Assembly (NCBI RefSeq): GCF_002575655.3
Contig: NC_053039.3
Coordinates: forward strand, 375,635,633 to 375,699,632
Reading direction: 5' to 3'
Source: Aegilops tauschii subsp. strangulata
Taxonomy: Eukaryota; Streptophyta; Magnoliopsida; Poales; Poaceae
Length of the DNA stretch: 64,000 nt
This document shows, in pieces, positions 44,991 to 58,024 of this stretch; the stretch's first letter is position 1; each line of letters starts with the position of its first letter. The translations under genes were made by a program, and so were the position numbers. The notes below the pieces were generated by a model. It was not told the origin of the DNA. It saw only the letters and a program-made list of their open reading frames with translations, and searched no databases.

Positions 44991-46439
44991 GCAATTATGA
45001 AGTGGCCCATGAAGCACCTTCCTCTGATATTGGAGGGCTCGGCCAGAGCGTGGTTGAATCAGTTAGCACCTGGCAGCATATATAGTTGGGAGGAACTCGC
45101 CCGAGTGTTTGTTAGGACCTTTGAAGGTACATGTAAACGGCCAGCAGGGTTAACAGAGTTGCAGTCCTGTGTGCAGAAACCGAATGAAACCTTGAGAGAT
45201 TATATCCAGAGATGGATCACGTTGCACCATACAGTGGAGAATGTGTCAGATCACCAAGCAGTTTGTGCCTTCAAGGGAGGTGTCAAGTATCGAGAATTGA
45301 ACCTGAAGTTCGGTCGGACCGGGGATATGTCTCTGAGTCGGATGATGGAGATTGCCACCAAGTATGCTAATGGTGAAGAGGAGGATCGACTCCGGAGTGG
45401 CAAGCACAAAACAGTCGCCCAAGAAACCGGAGGAGGGAATTCCAGTCGGAAACAGAAGCGCAAAGCCGAGCCAGCTGCTCCTGGTGAAGCCTTAGCTATG
45501 ACTCAAGGAAAGTTCAAGGGGAAGCCCAAAGGGCCGTGGAACCCCAAGAAAGTGAAAGATCAAGATGGAAATGATGTGTTAGATTTACCATGCCACATTC
45601 ACACCAAAAAAGATGAAGAGGGTAATTTCATTTACCCTAAACACACCACTCGACAGTGTTGGCTCCTGATTCAGCAGTTCCGAGAGAAACAACCCAAGGA
45701 GAAGGAAAAGGAGTCGGACAAGGGTGAGGATAAGGAAGAAGATGATGATGGTTTCCCCAACATCAATTCCACTCTGATGATTTTGGCTGATGTAGAGAGC
45801 AAAAGTCGACTGAAAGTCATTAACAGAGAAGTGAACATGGTCGCTCCGGCGACACCCAGTTATTTGAAGTGGTCTCAGACTGCCATTACATTCGACCAGT
45901 CTGATCACCCAGCGCGCATAGCCACCCCTGGGAGGCAAGCGCTGGTGGTCGACCCGGTTGTCGAAGGCACTCGGTTGACTAAGGTGCTGATGGATGGTGG
46001 CAGTGGCCTGAATATCCTTTATGCCGAAACCTTGAAAGGGATGGGCATTCCGATGTCCAAACTTAGTGAAAGCAATATGAGTTTCCATGGGGTTATACCT
46101 GGCAAGAAGGCTGAATCACTCGGCCAGATCGCCCTCGATGTGGTTTTCGGTGATTCCAAGAATTACCGCAAGGAAAAGTTGACATTTGAAGTCGTGGATT
46201 TCCAGAGTGCTTATCATGCTATTCTGGGTAGGCCTGCTTATGCACGTTTTATGGCTCAACCATGTTACGTGTACCTCAAATTGAAAATGCCTGGTCCCAG
46301 AGGAGTGATCACTATCACTGGCAATCGACAGAAGGCAGAAGAGTGCTTCCAGAAGGGCTCAAAGATCGCCGATGCACAAATGGCAGTAGTAGAATTGCAA
46401 GAGTATCAGAAAAATGCAGATCTGAGTGATTTGCTGTGA
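44990..46439 (+). pseudogene. Outer element gag core and protease
   Basis: The frame contains the gag core (GSARAWLNQLAPGSIYSWEE, FVRTFEGTCKRP) and a basic stretch KRKAEPAAPGEA. A Cys/His-containing region follows (DLPCHIHTKKDEEGNFIYPK), then the aspartic protease with LMDGGSGLNILYAETL, where D-G-G-S replaces the usual D-T/S-G. It ends at TGA 46437-46439. Two more in-frame stops (TAG 46470-46472 and TAG 46560-46562) separate it from the RT in the same frame, so the polyprotein was once continuous or needed readthrough. Confidence 0.75.
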
Positions 46440-46562
46440 GCCAAGAAGCCTGCCACAGACTCTGCATTTTAGTCGTCCGGTGAAACGAAGCCGATTCATA
46501 TTCACCCGACCGATCCCAATGCTGCTCCGACCCACATCTCAACAACACTCGACAGCAAATAG

Positions 46563-48446
46563 GAAGAAGCGCTCATACAGTTCCTCTGTGAGAACTGGGA
46601 CATCTTTGCATGGAAACCTTCTGACATGCCGGGTGTTCCCAGGGGGCTGGCTGAGCACCGTTTGCGAGTTGACCCAAAAGTGAAACCAGTCAAAGAACAT
46701 CTTCGATGGTCCGCCGTACAGAACAGAAAAGCAATTGGTGAAGAAGTGGCTCGGCTCCTGGCAGCTGAGTTCATCCGAGAGATTTACCACTCCGAGTGGC
46801 TCGCCAATGTTGTCATGGTCCCCAAGAAGGACGACTCACTTCGCATGTGCATTGACTTCAAGCATATCAATCGGGCCTGCCCGAAAGATCATTTTCCTCT
46901 CCCCCGCATCGACCAAATAGTCGATTCGACTACGGGGTGTGAGCGCTTGTCCTTTTTGGACGCCTATTCCGGGTATCATCAGATCCGACTGTATGGACCC
47001 GATGAGATAAAAACAGCTTTCATCACTCCATTCGGGTGCTTCTGTTATGTCACCATGCCGTTCGGCCTCAAGAACGCCGGAGCTACGTTCATGAGGATGA
47101 TTCAGAAGTGTTTGCTCACTCAAATCAGTCAGAATGTAGAAGCATACATGGATGACATTGTAGTCAAGTCACTTAAGCGTTCCGACCTGCTGGCTAACCT
47201 TGCTGAAACTTTTGCCAACCTCAGAAGGTACGATATCATGCTTAATCCATCAAAGTGCACATTCGGAGTTCCTGGCGGAAAATTACTCGGTTTCCTCGTT
47301 TCCGAACGAGGGATCAACGCTAACCCAGAGAAAGTTGGTGCTATACTCCGGATGAAACGCCCTGTGCGTGTGCACGATGTCCAGAAGCTTACTGGTTGTT
47401 TGGCCGCCTTGAGCCGATTCATTTCTCGCCTCGGTGAAAAGGCATTGCCTCTTTACCGACTGATGAAGAAGTCTGATAAGTTCGAGTGGACTCCTGAAGC
47501 TGATGCAGCGTTTGTAGAGCTCAAAGCCCTGCTTTCCACCCAGCCGGTGCTCGCTGCCCCAATCAACAAAGAGCCTTTACTGCTTTACATTGCAGCCACT
47601 GGACAAGTTATCAGTACAGTACTCACGGTCGAGCGGGAAGAAGAAGGAAAAGCCTATAAAGTTCAGCGCCCAGTATATTATGTTTCCGAAGTTCTGACTC
47701 CATCAAAGCAAAGATATCCACATTATCAGAAGCTTGTTTATGGGATTTACATGACCACGAAGAAGGTTGCACACTATTTCTCTGATCACTCCATTACAGT
47801 CATCAGCGACGCTCCATTATCAGAGATTTTGAGCAACAGAGATGCAACTGGTCGAGTGGCAAAGTGGGCGATTGAACTCCTTCCCTTGGATATCAAGTTT
47901 GAGGCAAAGAAAGCTATCAAGTCCCAAGCAATAGCAGATTTCCTCGCCGAGTGGATCGAACAGCAATTGCCGACTCAAGTTCACTCGGAACATTGGACCA
48001 TGTTCTTTGACGGATCCAAGATGCTGAATGGTTCCGGTGCTGGGGTGGTATTGGTATCCCCCCGAGGAGACACGCTCAGATATGTCCTCCAGATTCACTT
48101 TGATTCCTCCAACAACGAAGCTGAATATGAAGCACTCCTGTATGGGTTGCGTATGGCCATTACACTCGGCGTCCGTCGCCTCATGGTCTACGGCGACTCA
48201 GATTTGGTGGTTAATCAAGTGATGAAGGAGTGGGATGTTAGAAGCCCAGCTATGACTGGTTACTGTAATGAAGTGAGAAAGTTAGAAAAGAAGTTTGAGG
48301 GGTTAGAGCTCCATCATATACCCCGACTGAAAAATCAAGCAGCTGATGATTTGCCAAAAGATAGGTTCCAAGAGGGAGGCCATTCCCAGCAACGTGTTTT
48401 TGGAACACATTCATACACCTTCAGTTCAAGAAGATCCTTTCACTGA
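46563..48446 (+). pseudogene. Outer element reverse transcriptase and two RNase H domains
   Basis: After the TAG at 46560 the frame reads through FAWKPSDMPGVPR into the RT, with CIDFKHINRACPKDHFPLPR, LSFLDAYSGYHQI, FGLKNAGATF and the catalytic YMDDIV. The RT-linked RNase H-like region follows (PVYYVSEVLTPSKQRYPHYQ), then a second, archaeal-type RNase H (FFDGSKMLNGSGAGVV, NNEAEYEALLYGLRMA, YGDSDLVVNQV). Near 48350 a one-base shift moves the frame. It copies element RNA into DNA in active relatives. Confidence 0.8.
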
Positions 48447-48826
48447 AGAGCCCCCGCAGCCTAAGAGTGCCGCATATCCGACTGAAGTCGAAGTCCCAGC
48501 CATGGTCGACTTGATCATGGAGGTTTTGGTCATCACTCCCGACTGGACAGTGCCGTATATTTCATACATTCTCAGGAAGGAATTCCCAGAGGATGAAGAA
48601 GAGGCTCGACAGATCGTCCGTCGATCCAAAGCCTTTACTGTGATAAGAGGACAGTTGTTCAGAGAGAGTGCGACTCGAGTCTGCCAGAAATGCATAACAC
48701 TGGAAGAAGGCCGAGTGACCCTCAATGACATCCACTCGGGGTCCTGTGGTCATCATGCGTCCTCTCGGACCATTGTGGCCAAAGCATACCGAGCAGGATT
48801 TTACTGGCCACGAGTAAATGAGATGG
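48350..48826 (+). pseudogene. Outer element pol, linker and first half of integrase zinc-binding domain
   Basis: In the shifted frame the protein continues with IGSKREAIPSNVFLEHIHTP, ITPDWTVPYISYILRKEFPE and IHSGSCGHHASSRTIVAKAY, ending RAGFYWPRVNEM. The histidine pair of the HHCC zinc-binding domain is here; the cysteine pair lies beyond the nested element at 61861 and on. The last codons read into the nested LTR. Confidence 0.7.
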
Positions 48827-49325
48827 TGTCGTGGAATTGTCACGGCAGATGTCCTCGTGCAAGGACTTAGTCGTGGAGCCATCGCAGCTAGGAAGCTTAA
48901 AGGGGTTAAGCGGGACAAGGAACACGAGGATTATACTGGTTCGTCCCCTTACGGTGAAGGTAAAGGCCTACGTCCAGTTGAGGTGGTATTACTTAGGGTT
49001 TCGATGACCAGGCTATCGATCTGTTGTCTCTCGTCCTGAACCGCCGCCGGGTCGTCCCTTTATATAGAGAGGTTGACGCCCAGCGGCTCTCAGAGTCCCG
49101 GCCGACTTATAACAGTATCCGGCTCGGACTCTTAACTACTCTTGCCTTACATTACAAGTCTTGCCATAACGGCGGTTTATAACTACGGGCCTTAAGCCGC
49201 CTCCGGGTCTTAAGCCCATTATTGATCCGCCATCCTCTGGCCTGGTACTGGGCTTCACGTGATGATCATTATAACATAACCCGGCCCCTCCTGGGCGGGT
49301 GATTCTAATGGTTATATCCTCAACA
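48827..49325 (-). repeat. LTR of the nested element (its 3' LTR)
   Basis: TGTCGTGGAATTGTCACGGC to TTATATCCTCAACA, 499 bp, TG...CA ends. CTTTATATAGAGAGG lies at 49058-49072. On the minus strand the purine-rich CCGGGGCCTAA precedes the LTR and may be the polypurine tract. Confidence 0.85.
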
Positions 49326-49608
49326 TTAGGCCCCGGATTGATTTGAACCGGTTCATGTCAATCTTTAATCCCTTTGAAAGAAAATCTTCCGGCTTCTGCT
49401 CGTGCGAAGGTTATAACCCGCCGTGACGTCATCTTCTGGATTCCTGGTAACCCGCCATGATGTCATCTTCCATTAAATTCATTTTTTTATTCTGTCATAT
49501 CCCAACGGATCTTATCTCTTAATGACCATCCCGAAAATCGAGGCGTTTCTGTGGCAAGATAATCACGTCTTCGGCCTCCTCGTTTCTCGCGCCCATTTAC
49601 CAGCTACC

Positions 49609-49794
49609 CTTATAAATAGGCCCGGCCCATAAGCCTTCATTCACTCCTCTCCTCCATCATCTTCCTCCTCTGACGCCCAAGAGCTCGAGCTCCGCCGCCG
49701 CCGCCGCGCCCCTTGTCTTCCTCAACCTCGGCCGCTGCATCACCCTGAACTGGTCCAGAGAAACGGCGGCGACCTCCGCATCTCATCAGCACCA
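49609..49794 (+). promoter_or_regulatory. Promoter and leader exon of the antisense gene
   Basis: TATAAATA at 49611-49618 is followed about 30 bp later by a pyrimidine-rich leader (CACTCCTCTCCTCCATC). The leader exon would end at a GTAAGT donor at 49795-49800. A matching acceptor TTTTGTCATAG lies at 50355-50365, just upstream of the ATG at 50383. It reads opposite to the retrotransposon. Confidence 0.5.
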
Positions 49795-50382
49795 GTAAGT
49801 CCTTGCCCCTCCCTACAGTAGATTCGCATTAGGGTTCTGTCATTCTTCCCCTATTCTTCGTAGTTCATCTCAAGTTCTTCGCAGTTCCGCCACCGCGACC
49901 TCTTTTGATCCGGAAGTAGGATAGAACTCCTGCGGTAGTGGTTTCGCACCCATTTCCAGTACAAGCAGATCCCTCTTGCTTGCAAAAAGACCTCATTAGA
50001 ACTTATGAACTTCTCTGTGCCAGTTTTTAGGTCTAGAAAAAATTTCCTTTTTAGATGACCGTTTGATCCAAAATAATTACTGCGATATGTGAAACCTGTT
50101 TGTGCCACACTTAGTCAAAAATTGCATCTGTTAGCTATGGCGGCTCATATCTCCGGTTTAAAAGAGGCCATGCGCTGTGAAATTTCCGGCGCATTTATGA
50201 TAGAGTTTTAAACAACTTGAATTACTCATGATGTCCACAGCGGCTTAGATAACCCGACACAATTAGCCATATATCATTAGGCCCCTTCATAAGCCGCCAT
50301 CTTGAATACTGAACTGGAATCTTCCTCCGGCTTATATTTGAACCGGACATTTCCTTTTGTCATAGGCTTTTCGTCTTTCACA

Positions 50383-53300
50383 ATGCCGCCCAAGGCTCCC
50401 AAGGCACCCATTACGTGCAACTGGGTGAGGTCCAATGTTACTGATGATACCTTAGATGATTTCGTGAAGACGGGTTACCTGCCTAAGAAGGAGGTCATGT
50501 CCTATCGTGCCCCTGACCCGTCGGAAGAAAGACCTCAACCAAGAGATGGAGAGGTTGTGATATTTGCTGATCACATGAGCCGAGGTTTTGCACCTCCCGG
50601 CTCAAAATTCTTTAGAGATGTCCTGAACTTCTTCAATCTGCGGCCTCAAGACATTGGACCCAATTCCGTGTCGAACATTTGTAACTTTCAAGTGTTCTGT
50701 GAAGTATACCTTGGAGAAGAGCCCAGCCTACTGCTCTTTAGGGAGCTGTTTTATCTGAACCGCCAGAACGAGTGTGCCAACGGGCCTAGCTTGGAACTTG
50801 GTGGAATTTCAATCTAACGACGGAGAGATTGCCTCTTTCCTTATGCTGAACCGCCAAGCCACCCGAAGGACTGGAACCAGACATGGTTCTACTGCCAGGA
50901 TACTTCTCCGGCTGATGAGAACCCTCTGCCCGGCTTTCGCGCCCTGCGTTTGGAGTCAAATCACCCCCTGCCAGACAAATTATCTCAAGCTGAGCGTCAA
51001 CCGCTTATCCCCACCATCAACAAGATAAAAGCTCTTCTGGGAAATGGTCTTAACGGCGTTGATCTGGTCCGGGTCTGGATTGCCTGGCGGGTGATTCCCT
51101 TGAGCCGCCGCCCCGTCTTAATGTGTGATTACACGGGCCGGAAGGATGATCCTTTGCGGCACAGCCCCAATGACTTACCTGAGGACGTCGTTGACGACAT
51201 GACCAAGTCCCTTCTGAACGAGAGCTTAGCAGACTGCGGGAGGACAGGCTTAAGTCCCTTCTGCAAAGCCAACCCGGCTCCGGCGGTAAGCTACTGATCT
51301 GAGCACCTTACTTTCCATTTTAACAATTTTCATCTTAACCTCAAGAAATCTTTGTTGTATTTTTTAGGCTAATGATAAGTTCTGGAAGGTCAAGTACGAT
51401 CATGAGGCGGCTAAAAAAGCCAGGAAGGCTAAGAAAGCTGCCAGGAGAGCCGCTCCCCGCAAGAAGGGGAGTAAGCCTAGCGCCTCATACCTCCTTCAGC
51501 TGGATGACACCTCCGAGTCAGAGGTAACCCTTCATTCTTATGCTCTTCTCTTTGTTTTTTTGGTTCTTAACCACCTTACTGACACTGATTATCAGCAGGA
51601 GGACACCGGAGCGAGTAACCCGGTGATTGAAGAGGTAACTATACTTTCCTCCGACTCGGAGCCCTTGCCAAGGCTGAAAGTCCGAAGAGTAACCCGGAAA
51701 GTAAGATTTTCCCATCCTTTAGCTTATCAAGATCCTCAATTTCTTTTGAAGCAACAGATTCATGAGAGCCGGAGGCAAACCCGGGCCAACAAGGATGCAG
51801 ATCTCTCCTCCGGCTTACCTAAAGCATCAAGGAAGTGCCGGACCGAGGTTATCGCCAACTTATATCCTTTTCATCCTTTGGCGGGCATCACTCGTCAACC
51901 ACTCAACTCTTCTGATTCAAACTATCAGGAAACTTCACCTTCCTCCGGTGACTCCATGCAATCTAAGTTGCCGGCTTTCAAGACTGCACCCGGGTAATGA
52001 TGGTCATCTTATTTTGTGCTTATCTTACTCATGTTCTTGCACTAACCTTTCGACTTTCAGCGCACAAGCAAAGCTCAGCAAGAGGGCAAAGTAAAGTCAC
52101 CCGGTCGAAGAACCGGTCTTGACTGAACCCGACGCCTCTGCTTCTGAGCCGCCATCTGCACCAGCTCCAGAAACCACCGCTCCAACTGAACAACAAGCCA
52201 TGGGAGGTTCTGACAACCCGGAGATCCCCAGCTCAGCTCAACCGGCCGATGACCCGGATGTGGTGATTAGCCGGACCGAATATGTTGAGCCGGGAAGACC
52301 CATTGTGCTGGCCAGATGCTCTGCTAAAGAAGAATTGCTGGAGCGCCGCAGGGCCAGGCTGGATATCACTGACTATGCTAACTTGAGCATTGGAGACATT
52401 GTTTCTGGCTATATTGGTCAAGTGCACAGCAGCCGGGACCTGGAAATTGACATGGTGAAACAGATACAGCAAAAATCTGAGGTACAACTCTCTTGCTTAC
52501 TCCATAGTCATCCTTACCATGCTAGCCCCCAAGTCTATTACTTATGATAGAATATGTTGTAGACTTAATTCCGACTTACTTTCATGAACCGGCACTATAA
52601 CTAGAATCTTTCAGCATACATTAGCCCCCAAGTGCCAAGTGTCTTTGCTTGCAAAGTGCTTGGGACTTTAATGTTGCATGATAATCACTCAAACTATAAC
52701 CCGGAATTTGTACAGGCTGCTTGCAAGAAATTTGAATTGGAAATCTCTGAGCTGAAGAACCGCCTGAAGACTCAGGAAACTGAGACCCGGAAGGCTAATG
52801 CCAAATTTGAGTTCAGTGTTGCTGCACAAGAAAAACTGAAGAAGAAATTTGAAACAGAAAGAAAGACTTGGGCCGAGGAGAAGAATGCCTTGCTCAGCCG
52901 GGCCGAACAAGCGGAGGCTGCTCTGACTGAAAGAACCGCCGAACTCTCCGGCTTAAAACGCCATGTGTCACAGATGGTCTCCGCAATCTTCGGTAAGTCA
53001 TTCTGCAAGCTTTTAACAAGTTTACATTCTTCATGTCTCATAAGTCCCACCATTGCCATCAGCTCACCTGACGTTATTATGCAGGTCCCAGAAGCTCCAA
53101 TCTTAATCAAAACGTGCTGACCAAGCTGAAGGCTGTTTACACCTTGGTGGAGCAACTCTACACCGGGTCACAACGTGCCTTAGCCGTTGTGGCTCTGTCC
53201 AATGAGGTTCCCACTCACCTGGCAGACGTACTCAGGCGGCTTGCCATACTTCCTCAATGCTTCCAAGAGCTGAGACGGGCTTCTGCAAGAGCCGGAGCCA

Positions 53301-53728
53301 TAGCTGCTCTGAGCCGGGCCAAGGCGTTTCTACCGGAGCTAGACCCGGCCAACATCGCTCTTGGATACCCCAGCCTGAAGGAAGACGGCACTCCCTTTGA
53401 CCAAAAAGACTTCGCCGCCTGTGTGAAGAGCGTGCGCCCGGTGGCCACCTTGATTGGGAATGACACAGACCTTACCAAGTATCAGCCGGGCTATGACGCG
53501 GAGAATCAGAGGATTCCAACTCCACGCTATGAAGCAGTCAGCCTGATCCCTCCGACTCGTAAGCATACCTTCGCCCCAGAAGTTGACCCGGCTGGGTTAA
53601 TTGATGATGAGGCCCAATTTGAAACTTTGAGCGGCATTGACTGGAAATCATCAACCTTCCAGGTCATGGGAACAGCCGGAGGAGCGGAGAGGGATGAGCC
53701 GGGAGCTTCAACCCAACAAGCACCTTGA
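50383..53728 (+). pseudogene. Antisense additional gene (aORF) of the nested Tat element
   Basis: Six exons with matching phases can be read: 50383-51285, 51368-51523, 51599-51993, 52061-52481, 52716-52992 and 53085-53728, 932 codons including the stop. All introns are 72-234 bp with GT-AG borders. The N-terminus (PPKAPKAPITCNWVRSNVT, FFNLRPQDIGPNSVSNICNF, NQTWFYCQDTS) matches the plant 'putative gypsy-type transposon' domain. The middle is basic and Ser-rich, then a coiled coil (KKFELEISELKNRL, EKLKKKFETERKTWAEEK), then a helical C-terminus. TAA codons at 50815-50817 and 52092-52094 interrupt the frame, so this copy is broken. Antisense extra genes between pol and the 3' LTR are known in Tat elements; the role is unknown. 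Confidence 0.7.
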
Positions 53729-54830
53729 TTTCTTAGGCGGCTCATGGTTACACCTTAAAACAATGCCTCACCTTTTGGACTCGGGGAGTCTTGTAATAGA
53801 GCAGGACAAACACTTAATTTTGTCGTGCCATCGTGCACGTGTATAGTGCTTAACTCCGTTGAAGCTGCTCCTTTATATTCCTCCGAGTTATGTTCGATCA
53901 TCTACCTTCCTTAAGTTAAAGAGCTGTCTTTAACTGTCCTGCATAGAAAACAAATCACAAGTCTCTGGGCGGCTTACCGCACTGAGAGTCATATATTTTA
54001 CATATAACCCGGAATATGAACCAAAGTCATCAAAGACTGGCTCTCAATTATATCTTCGAGGTAACCATAATAGCATACTTGCAAGCCTTCAAGTATACTT
54101 CCGGTTTATGTAACCCAAATAAGGAGGTTGAGAACTCAACTCCGGTTCACAAGCATCGATAATGCTTATTGTGTGCTATCAACATTGTTAATCAAAGTTA
54201 AGCCGGCGGAGTAAGAACCGCCCTTGCACACTGTTGATATGATCAAAAGAACTTGTCGCAAACCAAAAGATCAAAACTTAGGGGCTTCTGGTTCGAATAC
54301 GACCAGAGAACCGTCCCAAAGGGGTTAAGCTAAGATTCGAATGCGATCATATAGCCCCCAGTGGCTTTGGCGTTGCCGATCAAGAGGGTACCGACAGCTA
54401 TGTTCTCTTTGGTTCGAATACGACCTATGTTTGAACAGGAAGCCCCCAAATGACCTTGAGAGTTGTTTAACGACGCTGATTCGAATACGATCCACGTCGG
54501 TTCCCAAAGGGGGTTGAACTATGATTCAAATATGATCAAGAAAAACTCCCCAATGAGCTCGGCAATCTGCCAATCAAGTGGGTATCGAGAGCTATGTTCT
54601 CTTTGGTTCGAATACGACCTATGTTTGAACAGGAAGCCCCCAAGTGACCATATTGTTAATGGCTAGATTCGAATACGATCATAAGCCGGATCCACCTCCA
54701 AGTGACCATGTAATGTTGTAAAGGAAATAACACATTAACCTTTGGAGGAGAAAAGGACAGAGGTCCTGCTTTATTATTTATCATAATATATACATGGCTA
54801 TAGAAATATGTACATTATGAGAGCCGGTGG
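53729..54830. other. Non-coding 3' region of the nested element with a local duplication
   Basis: CTATGTTCTCTTTGGTTCGA and the following ~50 bp (ATACGACCTATGTTTGAACA, GGAAGCCCCCAA) occur at about 54400 and 54590, a spacing of about 190 bp. Shorter GATTCGAATACGATC words recur four times. No gene. Confidence 0.5.
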
Positions 54831-54831
54831 C

Positions 54832-55500
54832 TCAAGTGTAGTAAGGCCGAAGCTGAGCTATGTTCCACGGCCGGCGGGTTTCTTCCTCCGACTTATGTGA
54901 ATCTTTGTGCTCCCGAACATCGATAAGGTAGTATGACCCGTTATGCAAGTTCTTGCTGACCACAAAGGGCCCTTCCCGGGATAACTTGTGTGCATCTGTT
55001 TGATCTTGGATGAGCCGGAGCACCAGATCACCTTCCTGGAAGACCCTGGACTTAACCCGGCGGCTGTGATAGCGGCGCAGGTCTTGTTGGTAAATCGCCG
55101 AGCGAGCTGCTGCCACATCACGCTGTTCGTCCAACAAGTCAAGAGCATCTTGGCGCGCCCGCTCATTATCCGCCTCAACATAAGCCGCCACTCGAGGCGA
55201 GTCATGACGGATGTCGCTAGGGAGGACCGCCTCCGCTCCATAAACCATGAAAAAAGGCGTGTAACCCGTAGACCTGTTAGGAGTAGTATTGATGCTCCAT
55301 AACACGGAGGGTAACTCCTCCACCCAACAACCCGGCGTCCGTTGTAAAGGGACCAAAAGCCGGGGCTTGATGCCCCTCAAGATTTCCTGATTGGCTCTCT
55401 CAGCTTGACCATTGGATTGAGGGTGAGCCACTGATGAAACATCAAGCCGAATATGCTCTCGTTGACAAAACTCCTCCATGGCTCCTTTAGACAATTGGTA
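54832..55500 (-). pseudogene. Nested element integrase, C-terminal half
   Basis: This frame reads SVAHPQSNGQAERANQEIL, which carries the catalytic Glu of the DDE core. It continues with LPSVLWSINTTPNRSTGYTP and MVYGAEAVLPSD and a C-terminal region (FQEGDLVLRL) ending RPWNIAQLRPYYT at 54832. It is one frame away from the preceding integrase segment. No chromodomain follows, as expected for Tat. Confidence 0.8.
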
Positions 55501-56000
55501 CCATTATCAGTTATAATGCTGTGTGGGAAACCAAAGCGAAATATCACCCTCTTCATGAACTGAACCGTTGTGGCTGCGTCACACTTACTAACTGGCTCTG
55601 TTTCAACCCACTTTGTGAACTTGTCGACCGCCACCAAGAGGTGGGTCTTCTTATCCTTGGATCTTTTAAAAGGCCCAACCATATCAAGCCCCCAGACCGC
55701 AAACGGCGAAGTGATTGGAATCATCCTCAATTCTTGAGCCGGCACATGAGCCCGTCGCGAGAACCTCTGGCAACCGTCACATTTACTGACCAAATCCTCC
55801 GCATCAGCATGAGCCGCCAGCCAATAAAAACCATGACGAAAAGCCTTGGCCACAAGGGATTTTGAACCGGCATGATGGCCACAATCCCCCTCGTGAATCT
55901 CACGTAAAATCTCTTGGCCTTCCTCAGGTGAAACACAACGCTGGAAAGTTCCAGTGACACTGCGACGATGTAGCTCGCCATTGATATCATTGACTTAGAC
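55490..56000 (-). pseudogene. Nested element integrase, zinc-binding and first catalytic part
   Basis: AKAFRHGFYWLAAHADAEDL and KCDGCQRFSRRAH complete the zinc-binding region. The core follows with WGLDMVGPF, VDKFTKWVE and IITDNGTN, giving the two catalytic Asp. A frameshift near 55500 breaks the frame just after the second Asp, and another near 56000 separates it from the RNase H region upstream. Confidence 0.75.
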
Positions 56001-58024
56001 CGCCGGGTTATTTGTCTGGCCAAAGTTTCATCCTCAGGCAATTCTCCCCGGGTCATGTAAGCCAAGTACAGTACTGTCCAGTCTGGGGTAATGCGGAGAG
56101 CCGCCACCAACTGTGCCTCCGGGTCAGGAACAGCCAAGTCTTCCTCTGTAGGCAACTTAACAGAAGGGTTATGCAAGATGTCCAAGAAAATGTTAGGCGG
56201 CACCGGCTTTCGCTGAGAGCCCAGCCGGCTTAAAGCATCAGCCGCCTCGTTCTTCCTGCGATCGATGTGCTCTACTTGGTAACCCTGAAAATGTCCAGCA
56301 ATGGCATCAACTTCGCGGCGATAAGCCGCCATGAGAGGGTCCTTGGAATCCCACTTGCCTGACACTTGTTGGGCCACTAAATCTGAGTCGCCAAAGCACC
56401 TTACCCGGCTCAAGCTCATCTCCTTAGCCATCCGAAGACCATGGAGCAAAGCCTCGTACTCAGCCGCATTGTTAGTACAGGGAAACATCAACCATAGCAC
56501 ACAGCAAAACTTGTCACCTCGAGGGGAAGCTAATACAACTCCAGCCCCTGAGCCCTCCAATTGCCTAGACCCGTCAAAATGAATAGTCCAGTATGTATTA
56601 TCCGGTTTCTCTTCAGGCACCTGCAGCTCTGTCCAATCGTTGATGAAATCCACCAATGCTTGAGATTTGATAGCAGTGCGTGGCACGTATTTCAGACCAT
56701 GAGGCCCAAGTTCTATAGCCCACTTAGCCACTCTTCCTGTGGCTTCCCTGTTTTGGATGATATCTCCTAGGGGAGCAGAACTAACCACAGTGATAGGGTG
56801 ACCCTGGAAATAATGCTTAAGCTTCCGGCTTGCCATGAATACCCCATAAACAAGCTTCTGCCAATGTGGATACCGTTGTTTGGACTCAATGAGTACTTCG
56901 CTGACGTAGTAAACCGGCCGCTGAACCGGATACTCCCTACCCTCTTCCTTACGCTCCACCACCACAGCCACACTGACGGCTCGTGTGTTAGCGGCTACAT
57001 ACAGCAATAAGGGCTCCTTGTCAACAGGAGCAGCAAGGACTGGGGGCTCAGCCAGCTGTCTCTTCAAATCCTCAAAAGCAGCATTAGCAGCATCATTCCA
57101 GATAAAGTCATCTGTTTTCTTCATCAACTGGTACAGTGGCATGGCCTTTTCACCCAAACGGCTTATAAACCGGCTCAAAGCAGCGATGCGACCCGCCAGA
57201 CGCTGGACGTCGTTTACGCACGCCGGCTTAGCTAGAGAGGTGATTGCCTTGATCTTTTCCGGGTTAGCCTCGATGCCTCTGTGAGAAACCAGAAAACCCA
57301 AGAGCTTGCCTGCGGGAACACCAAAAACACACTTGGTCGGATTAAGCATCATCTTGTAAACCCGGAGATTATCAAAGGTTTCTCTAAGATCATCTACCAG
57401 GGTCTCCTTCTCCCTGGATTTAACCACGATATCATCCACATAGGCATGAACATTGCGCCCAATCTGGTTATGAAGACAATTCTGCACACAACGCTGGTAA
57501 GTCGCCTGCGCACTCTTGAGCCCAAAAGGCATAGACACATAACAGAAGGCTCCAAAGGGAGTGATGAATGCCGTCTTCTCCTGGTCCTTAACTGCCATTC
57601 TAATCTGATGGTATCCAGAATAAGCATCCAAAAAACTTAAGCGCTCACAACCTGCCGTAGCATCAATAATTTGATCAATACGGGGGAGAGCAAAAGGATC
57701 ATCCGGACAAGCTTTGTTTAAATCCATGTACTCCACACACATCCGCCAGGTGCCGTTCTTCTTGAGCACGAGCACCGGGTTAGCTAACCATTCTGGATGA
57801 AAAACTTCAACAATAAACCCAGCCGCCAAGAGCCGGGCTACCTCCTCACCAATGGCTTTCCGCCTCTCCTCATTAAACCGCCGAAGGAATTGCCTGACCG
57901 GCTTAAATTTCGGATCAATATTGAGAGTGTGCTCAGCGAGTTCTCTAGGTACACCTGGCATGTCAGAAGGTTTCCATGCAAAAATGTCCTTGTTCTCACG
58001 GATGAACTCGATGAGCGCGCCTTC
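56000..58024 (-). pseudogene. Nested element reverse transcriptase and two RNase H domains
   Basis: The frame follows the TAG at 58025-58027. It contains FAWKPSDMPGVPRELAEH, CVEYMDLNKACPDDPFALPR, FLDAYSGYHQI, FGLKSAQATY and the catalytic YVDDIVVKS. The RT-linked RNase H-like part follows (RPVYYVSEVLIESKQRYPHW), then the second RNase H (IHFDGSRQLEGSGAGVVLAS, NNAAEYEALLHGLRMA, FGDSDLVAQQVSG). It stays open to about 56000, where the frame shifts. Residue identity to the outer element is moderate, so the two are different families of one lineage. Confidence 0.85.

Noticed and set aside
55490..56005. Programmed frameshifting within nested integrase
   Set aside because: The shifts lie inside catalytic and linker sequence rather than at a domain border; ordinary indels explain them better.
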